From Opitutia bacterium UBA5964 (GTDB lineage Bacteria; Verrucomicrobiota; Verrucomicrobiia; Opitutales; Coraliomargaritaceae), in assembly GCA_002430605.1 (NCBI GenBank), contig DJBY01000099.1, positions 2,662 to 13,749 of the forward strand: a stretch of 11,088 nucleotides of DNA, written 5' to 3'. Position numbers and translations under genes: made by a program. The notes under the pieces were generated by a model. The model was given only the letters and a program-made list of their open reading frames with translations, did no database searches and was not told where the DNA came from. Positions 7,091-11,088 of this stretch are shown one piece after another (position 1 is the stretch's first letter; each line of letters opens with the position of its first letter).

Positions 7091-7412
7091 CTGTTATTTA
7101 ACAAGAATGATTAGGTAGCCGCACATCAGAGAGAATATTCGAGGGCGAGTGTAGTTGATCGCCGTCTGTGGTGGATTACGTTGCAATGGTATTTCGGGTA
7201 TTGCGCAAAGAAAGAGTTGGGGAGTTGTAACTTGTGAGTGTCAATGGCTGGCTTTTTCGGCTTAGTGCCTTTGCGTGATTCTGATTCTCGGGCAATGCTG
7301 GGGCATCGAGATGATACGCAGCACAATTGTCATGTGCGTTGTCGCGCATCGCATATCTAGCAATGCTTTAGATTTGCCAAATGCGAGGCGGGAGGGGACA
7401 GTCTTCCCCAAT
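7091..7412 (+). other. Intergenic region between murJ and argH
   Basis: These 322 bp carry no convincing gene. After the murJ stop there is only an AT-rich 12-base palindrome (TGTTA-TT-TAACA), with no terminator-like GC stem plus T-tract. A TTGCGCAA palindrome is at 7201-7208. The frame of argH is open back to about 7275, but that extension does not look like the family. Short frames exist on both strands (for example 38 codons from an ATG near 7249, and 66 codons on the minus strand at 7126-7326), with no recognisable features. The last stretch before argH holds GGAGGGG at 7391-7397, which is 15 bases from the ATG and rather far for a ribosome-binding site. An argH promoter is expected here, but no well-spaced pair of hexamers was found. 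Confidence 0.6.
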
Positions 7413-8807
7413 ATGGCAAACGGACAAAAACAAGCGACATGGGGTGGGCGGTTTTCTGAGGGACCTGCGGAATTGATGCTACGCATCGGCGAATCGGTTT
7501 CGTTCGATCAGCGCCTGGCTGTATTTGATGTGCAAGGTAGTCGGGCGCAGGCCGCGATGCTGGCGCATGTCGGCATTATTACGACTGAAGAGCGTGATGC
7601 GATCCATGCTGGGTTGGATGCGATCTTGGTCGAAGTCGAAGCCGGACAATTTAATTGGGACATGGCGCTGGAAGATGTGCACATGAACATCGAGCAAGCG
7701 CTGACATTGCGTGTGCCTGCGGCTGCGAAACTTCACACGGCGCGCAGCCGTAACGACCAAGTCGCCACGGACATGCGCCTTTGGTTTAAGGATGCCTGCA
7801 CCAAGCTGGACGCGTCGCTCACTGCAGTGATCGCGGCGATGGTGGATCTAGCGGATCGCACACAGGCGGTAATCATTCCCGGCTATACGCATTTACAACG
7901 CGCACAACCAGTATCGATGGCGCACCATTTGCTCGCGTATGTTGAAATGTTTGACCGTGATCGCAAGCGGATGGCTGACGTGTTTGAAGAGGCGAATGTG
8001 TGCCCACTCGGTTCGGGTGCGATTGCCGGCACGACGCTGCCGATTGATCGCGAATTCGTGGCTCGTGAGTTGAACTTTGTCGATGCCGCTGGCAAGGCGA
8101 GGATCACGCAAAACAGCATGGATGCGGTCAGTGATCGCGATACCTTTATTAGTTTTGCTTCGGCCTGTGCGACGATCGGTGTACACCTCTCGCGGCTGTC
8201 GGAGGATTTCATTTTGTGGAGCAGTGCGGAGTTCAGCTTCGTACGAATACCGGATGCGTTTACCACCGGTTCTAGTTTGATGCCGCAAAAGAAAAACCCG
8301 GATGCGTTCGAGTTGATCCGCGGCAAGTCGGCCCGCTTGACTGGAAATCTGCAAATGCTACTGACCATGGTCAAAGGACTGCCGCTGACGTATAACCGTG
8401 ATTTGCAGGAAGATAAACCGCCAGTGTTTGACTCGTTTGACCAGACGCAACTGATGCTCGACTGTGTGGCAGCATGTATGGTGGGTGTCGAAGCGGACGT
8501 AGCACGTTGCGCGAAAGCCGTGGCCGACCCTGCGCTCTTGGCGACCGATGTGGTCGATTATTTGGTCGAACGCGCGGTGCCATTTCGAGAGGCGCATCAT
8601 GTGGTGGGCGCGTTGGTGGGACTTTCAGAAAAGCTGGATACACCGCTCAACAAATTGCCTTACGATCAAGTCGCTCCGATCCACCCGCAGTTGGGCGAGG
8701 ATTGGGACAGCGTGTTTGATTTAAAGCGTGCGCTCGATGCACGTGAGAAACCCGGCATGCCAGGGCCGAAGCAAGTCGCTGCACGTATCGCGCATTGGCG
8801 CGGGTAG
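7413..8807 (+). CDS. argH: Argininosuccinate lyase
   Basis: ArgH cleaves argininosuccinate to arginine and fumarate, the last step of arginine synthesis, as a cytoplasmic homotetramer. From the ATG at 7413 the product is 464 residues, normal for the family, and starts MANGQKQATWGGRFSEGPAE, which matches the usual KLWGGRF-type beginning. Upstream in-frame codons to 7275 do not resemble the family and are left out. Family motifs are present: EDVHMNIE (87-94), LHTARSRNDQVATD (107-120), PGYTHLQRAQPVS (156-168, His160 as the general acid/base position), the superfamily signature GSSLMPQKKNPD (286-297, with the catalytic Ser in its mobile loop) and YNRDLQEDKPPVFD (327-340). No other arg gene is in the window. 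The gene converges on the M50 protease gene 205 bp away. Confidence 0.97.
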   Translation: MANGQKQATWGGRFSEGPAELMLRIGESVSFDQRLAVFDVQGSRAQAAMLAHVGIITTEERDAIHAGLDAILVEVEAGQFNWDMALEDVHMNIEQALTLRVPAAAKLHTARSRNDQVATDMRLWFKDACTKLDASLTAVIAAMVDLADRTQAVIIPGYTHLQRAQPVSMAHHLLAYVEMFDRDRKRMADVFEEANVCPLGSGAIAGTTLPIDREFVARELNFVDAAGKARITQNSMDAVSDRDTFISFASACATIGVHLSRLSEDFILWSSAEFSFVRIPDAFTTGSSLMPQKKNPDAFELIRGKSARLTGNLQMLLTMVKGLPLTYNRDLQEDKPPVFDSFDQTQLMLDCVAACMVGVEADVARCAKAVADPALLATDVVDYLVERAVPFREAHHVVGALVGLSEKLDTPLNKLPYDQVAPIHPQLGEDWDSVFDLKRALDAREKPGMPGPKQVAARIAHWRG

Positions 8808-8928
8808 GTGAATTGTCGGGGCTCTGCTGGTTAGCATGCCCTTGGGTGCGGAGTCTGGGCAGTGGTTTCGATGCAGTGGGCTTTATGTTCTGCTGCTGAA
8901 ATGGCTTTGCCAGTTCTGATTGTGGCGT

Positions 8929-8942
8929 CGTTGCTTGCAACG
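8929..8942. repeat. Palindrome CGTTGC-TT-GCAACG
   Basis: This is a perfect 6-bp inverted repeat around a TT centre, in the convergent region between argH and the M50 gene. It could form a short hairpin in either transcript, but no T-tract follows on either strand, so it is not called a terminator. It shares the GC-TT/AA-GC centre with the second palindrome 34 bp further on. Confidence 0.5.
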
Positions 8943-8976
8943 GCCAGCGGTTGTATGTGAACGAGCTCGATGAGGC

Positions 8977-8990
8977 CGCCGCAAGCGGCG
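8977..8990. repeat. Palindrome CGCCGC-AA-GCGGCG
   Basis: This is a perfect, very GC-rich 6-bp inverted repeat around an AA centre, 22 bp beyond the M50 gene's stop codon. On the minus strand it may serve as a 3'-end stabilising hairpin. A T-tract is absent, so factor-independent termination is not supported. A looser hairpin (AAGCC 9007-9011 with GGCTT 9017-9021) surrounds the M50 stop codon itself. Confidence 0.5.
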
Positions 8991-9012
8991 ACGCCACTGT
9001 CACCGCAAGCCC

Positions 9013-9654
9013 CTACGGCTTACTGGTGCGGGTCTGAAAGGATTGCCAGTTTTGCCAAGCAAATAGAGCCATAAACAACGGCAAAAGGATGGAATTCAAC
9101 AAGAAGTAAGCGGCTAAACCGATGAGCAGGGCAGCAGTTGCGCTGATTAGGTGTACAAAGTGGGCACGTTGCGGTCCGAGCACGGCTGCCATCATCTGGC
9201 CGCCGTCCATTGGGTAGACGGGCAGGCAGTTGAGCACAGCCCAAATAATGCTGATGCTGATCAGGTCAAAAAGGAGTGCATTTAACAAGGACTCGGCGGG
9301 GATCGGAACCAATCGATAAACGATCAATAGACCGAGGCCGAGTGCCAGTTGCAGTCCAGGACCTGCGGCGGTAACGAGAAAGGATTGTTTACGATTTAAT
9401 TGTCCCGCGGGAAAAGTGGCGTAGCCGCCGAAGGCTTGCAGGGTGATCGCGGTGGGCAGGCCGAATTTACGGACAGTCAGCGCATGGCCGAGTTCGTGCA
9501 CCATGATTGAGATGAGACCTGCGAGGATGAACACCAGCACCAATAGTATACTGAGTGAATCATTGGCGCCTAGGCCGCCGCCGATCAGCGCCATAGTGAT
9601 CCAGAACCAAGGCAGGATGCGGACAGGGATACCGAAGAGATTGAATGAAAGCAT
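9013..9654 (-). CDS. M50-family (site-2-protease-like) membrane metalloprotease
   Basis: This is an intramembrane zinc protease of the M50 family. Members cleave membrane-anchored substrates such as anti-sigma factors or signal-peptide remnants. The 213-residue product is mostly hydrophobic with about five or six membrane segments. The zinc motif HELGH is at 53-57 (VHELGHAL), with Glu54 as catalytic base. The third zinc ligand is Asp150 in NCLPVYPMDGG (142-152), the standard NPxPxxPLDGG-type motif of the family. TAAGPG (95-100) is a further conserved Gly/Pro turn. No PDZ domain is present, so it is a compact form, not RseP-like. The substrate cannot be told from context. It starts 16 bp behind the CvfB-like gene and is probably cotranscribed with it. 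The ATG has no ribosome-binding site. The spacer is a TAGGAAT-type repeat. Confidence 0.9.
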   Translation of the reverse strand: MLSFNLFGIPVRILPWFWITMALIGGGLGANDSLSILLVLVFILAGLISIMVHELGHALTVRKFGLPTAITLQAFGGYATFPAGQLNRKQSFLVTAAGPGLQLALGLGLLIVYRLVPIPAESLLNALLFDLISISIIWAVLNCLPVYPMDGGQMMAAVLGPQRAHFVHLISATAALLIGLAAYFLLNSILLPLFMALFAWQNWQSFQTRTSKP

Positions 9655-9670
9655 TTCTAGGAATTAGGAA

Positions 9671-10537
9671 TTAGAATTGTTGGTTGCCCGCTTCGGCTGA
9701 CTCGACTTGTTCGATGCCAGTTTCGGTGATCAGAATCCTGCGCGCTTTGTAGAGTTTTGCTAGCGATTGCTTAAATCCTTTTTTACTCATATTGAAGGTG
9801 TCGCGGATCGCTTCTGGGCTGCTTTTGTCGTTGAAGGGCATGATGCCGCCGGCTTCTACAAGCTTCTCCATGATGACTTCCGAGAACGTGTCGGCGCGCT
9901 GACGACCAGCGGGATCGCGACGGAGGTCGATGTTGCCGTTGGCATGTACCTTTTTGATGTAGCCGGTAAATTGATCGCCCGCTTCGAGCTTGTCGCCCGT
10001 TTCGGCGTAATAGAGTAGTCCGCGGTGCTTCTTATCGATGATGGCTTTGAAGCCGAGCGGGGACTCGCCGTAGATCAGCACATGCACTGGAGCATTCGAC
10101 TCATAGGCGGGCGTGGTGTTTGAAAGATGGCGATGCAGGCGGGTGGATGCGACGATACGGTTGGTGTATTCGTCCACATAGACGGCGACGATGGCGCCAT
10201 CGCCGACGGTGAAAGAGAGGTCGCCTTGTTCGCGGAATGGCAGGAACAGATCTTTACTCAGGCCCCAATCGAGGAACGCGCCGACTCGTTCGTTAACGCT
10301 GATCACTTCGAGGTAGGCAAATTCACCGGCCTGCGCCAAAGGCGTCTCGGTAGTGGCGACCAGTCGGTCTTCCGAGTCGTTATAGATGAAGACCTCGATC
10401 TCGTCGCCGATTTTCATGTCGGGCGTGACGTAGCGAGTCGGAAGGAGGATGGTCTCGTGTTGACCGCCATCGAGGTAGAGCCCGTGGTCGGAGGGTTCTA
10501 CGATGCGGAGTGTATTAAATTTGCCGATGTTTGCCAT
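9671..10537 (-). CDS. CvfB/YitL-like S1-domain RNA-binding protein
   Basis: The 288-residue product resembles the CvfB family: three S1-like OB folds followed by a winged-helix domain, RNA-binding cytoplasmic regulators first studied in Staphylococcus. An N-terminal S1-like part spans about 1-62 (MANIGKFNTLRIVEPSDHGL, LYLDGG, ILLPTRYV). A clearer S1 fold lies at about 70-133 (VNERVGAFLDWGLSKDLFLP, then VAVYVDEYTNRIVAST), and a third at about 148-206 (GFKAIIDKKHRGLLY, GYIKKVHANGNIDLR). The winged helix is at about 215-275 (IRDTFNMSKKGFKQSLAKLY, then a beta strand). The ATG at 10537 is chosen because MANIGKFNTL begins the domain. The frame stays open to 10624, but those codons come from the CA tract and the hairpin repeat. 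The target RNAs are unknown. Confidence 0.85.
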   Translation of the reverse strand: MANIGKFNTLRIVEPSDHGLYLDGGQHETILLPTRYVTPDMKIGDEIEVFIYNDSEDRLVATTETPLAQAGEFAYLEVISVNERVGAFLDWGLSKDLFLPFREQGDLSFTVGDGAIVAVYVDEYTNRIVASTRLHRHLSNTTPAYESNAPVHVLIYGESPLGFKAIIDKKHRGLLYYAETGDKLEAGDQFTGYIKKVHANGNIDLRRDPAGRQRADTFSEVIMEKLVEAGGIMPFNDKSSPEAIRDTFNMSKKGFKQSLAKLYKARRILITETGIEQVESAEAGNQQF

Positions 10538-10574
10538 GTGTGTGCGTGTGTGTGTCGAAATTAAAATGTGTGTG
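10537..10574. repeat. CA/GT dinucleotide tract abutting the CvfB start codon
   Basis: On the minus strand the bases just before ATG are an AC/CA run interrupted once by G (10537-10554). A second short run follows at 10567-10574. The ATG itself continues the run (ACACACATG). It replaces any ribosome-binding site and lies where slippage would change leader length but not the protein. A TTTTAAT between the two runs could act as a -10 element, though no matching -35 was seen. Confidence 0.75.
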
Positions 10575-10582
10575 CTGGTCTG

Positions 10583-10638
10583 TAGAAGCGGCACTCTTGC
10601 CGCTTGCTGATAAAAAAGCGACAAGAGTGTCGCTTCTA
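10583..10638. repeat. Pair of facing REP-like hairpin repeats
   Basis: Two 23-bp units face each other across 10 bp (10606-10615). Unit 1 (10583-10605) contains AAGCGGCA-CTCT-TGCCGCTT, and unit 2 (10616-10638, opposite strand) contains AAGCGACA-CTCT-TGTCGCTT. Each is a perfect 8-bp stem with a CTCT loop and the same TAG lead-in. The units differ at only two bases, which are partners in the stem (G:C in one, A:T in the other), so the pairing is conserved. This looks like a dispersed palindromic repeat of the REP/BIME kind. The pair can also form one long hairpin. The TAG of unit 2 is the stop codon of the neighbouring 115-residue gene. Confidence 0.8.
10610..10635 (-). terminator. Intrinsic terminator-like hairpin after the 115-aa gene
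   Basis: Read on the minus strand, the unit-2 stem AAGCGACA / TGTCGCTT with its CTCT loop is followed at once by a T-tract (six T's counting the two at the stem end, then AT). The hairpin starts right after the TAG stop codon of the 115-residue gene. A stem of this size plus a T-run is the normal form of a Rho-independent terminator, so the CvfB-M50 pair downstream probably needs its own promoter or read-through. Confidence 0.6.
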
Positions 10639-10983
10639 TTTAAACGAGTAGGGCTGCTCGGGGGAGTCTTCGTTGATGGCGAGGCGGTCTTTCGTCATCG
10701 GCAGGGTAATGACGATCGCAGGTTTGTCGTCGGCCTTGCCGATGTAAGTGACCTGACCGAGCCATGGGCTATTCTTTACTCTGAAGCGGTAGCCCTTGCT
10801 TTCGAGGTCTTTGCCTAGGGCGTTCATCTTGCTGTTGTCGCCGTCATCAAATTTGAGGATCAAGTGGCCGTGCTCGCCTTTATCTTCATCAAGGATGCAA
10901 TCGGCGTTGGGTGTCCATTTATGAATTAAGACCAATGCTTTGGCGGCTTTTTCGAGGCGATGACGTAGGCTCCTTGGTTTCAT
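10636..10983 (-). CDS. Conserved-looking hypothetical protein (115 aa)
   Basis: The family is not recognised. The product is soluble, highly charged and without signal peptide or membrane segment. It starts with a basic amphipathic helix (MKPRSLRHRLEKAAKALVLI), has an acidic Gly/His stretch at about 31-50 (ILDEDKGEHGHLILKFDDGD), and then a probable helix-strand pattern (MNALGKDLESKGYRFRV, then QVTYIGKADDKPAIVITLPM). Alternating hydrophobic strands and one or two helices suggest a small alpha/beta fold, which is inference. The ATG at 10983 has only a weak GAG-like purine stretch upstream. The stop codon TAG is the end of a REP-like repeat, and a terminator-like hairpin follows. The codon pattern resembles the neighbouring genes, supporting a real gene. 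Confidence 0.75.
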   Translation of the reverse strand: MKPRSLRHRLEKAAKALVLIHKWTPNADCILDEDKGEHGHLILKFDDGDNSKMNALGKDLESKGYRFRVKNSPWLGQVTYIGKADDKPAIVITLPMTKDRLAINEDSPEQPYSFK

Positions 10984-11053
10984 AGTCTCAGCACTATGGG
11001 CGAGATGACTGTTTAATCAAGATTCGCATTCTAAAACTGTTGGTGTGTTCTTG

Positions 11054-11070
11054 GTCGCGGACTGCGCGAC
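11054..11070. repeat. Hairpin GTCGCG-GACTG-CGCGAC near the right edge
   Basis: This is a perfect 6-bp GC-rich inverted repeat with a 5-base loop, 71 bp upstream of the 115-residue gene. No T-tract follows on either strand. Minus-strand frames are open from the window edge through it (one to a TGA at 11019-11017), so it may lie in the 3' end of a gene beyond the window or in a leader. Confidence 0.4.
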
Positions 11071-11088
11071 AAAATCGCGGGGTAAACC

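Noticed and set aside
7126..7326. 66-codon minus-strand frame in the murJ/argH gap
   Set aside because: No motif, no ribosome-binding site and no hydrophobic pattern. Kept only as a note for the intergenic region.
7275..7412. 46-residue N-terminal extension of argH
   Set aside because: It does not resemble the family N-terminus, whereas MANGQKQATWGGRF at 7413 does.
7883..8374. Long minus-strand frames antisense to argH
   Set aside because: Shadows of a gene with all family motifs.
8901..8960. Plus-strand peptide MALPVLIVASLLATASGCM resembling a lipoprotein signal
   Set aside because: It stops one codon after the Cys-Met, so no mature protein would exist. Likely chance in a Leu/Ala-rich frame.
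8647..9003. 118-codon minus-strand frame starting just after the M50 gene
   Set aside because: Nearly half is antisense to argH, the product is low-complexity and polar, and no family is recognised.
10538..10624. 29-residue N-terminal extension of the CvfB-like protein
   Set aside because: It is encoded by the CA tract and the hairpin repeat. The S1-like domain starts at the later ATG.

Overview
The window looks like a piece of chromosome from a free-living Gram-negative bacterium, most likely Verrucomicrobiota of the Opitutae type. This is inference from protein style: a DXS with a GDA rather than GDG cofactor motif, a two-gene phosphotransacetylase, a CvfB-like S1 protein, and general lack of Shine-Dalgarno sites. 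No rRNA, tRNA, CRISPR array, transposase or phage gene was seen.

Left block, minus strand, reading right to left from 5359 to the left edge. Phosphotransacetylase (pta) is followed by a separate BioD-like/DRTGG protein that corresponds to the N-terminal regulatory half of long Pta proteins. Next come exonuclease VII small subunit (xseB) and DXP synthase (dxs), so acetyl-CoA/acetyl-phosphate exchange sits beside the first step of MEP isoprenoid synthesis. Directly behind dxs is an AT-rich tail of short, poorly conserved-looking genes. These are an 85-aa two-segment membrane protein, a 41-aa lipoprotein-like peptide overlapping it by ATGA, and the start of a membrane protein that runs off the left edge.

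Middle block, plus strand. murJ (lipid II flippase) diverges from pta across a 171-bp region holding a small perfect inverted repeat. argH (argininosuccinate lyase) follows after a 322-bp gap.

Right block, minus strand, convergent with argH. In transcription order this is a 115-aa protein of unknown function, a CvfB-like RNA-binding protein, and an M50 (site-2-protease family) membrane metalloprotease. Between the first two lies a pair of facing REP-like hairpins. One supplies the stop codon of the upstream gene and, with its T-tract, looks like an intrinsic terminator. A CA dinucleotide tract runs directly up to the CvfB start codon.

The core genes are ordinary housekeeping. The parts that deserve a second look are the short secreted or membrane genes behind dxs, the REP-like pair with compensatory changes, the unexplained protein-like frame in the argH/M50 convergence, the split Pta, and the lack of Shine-Dalgarno sites.
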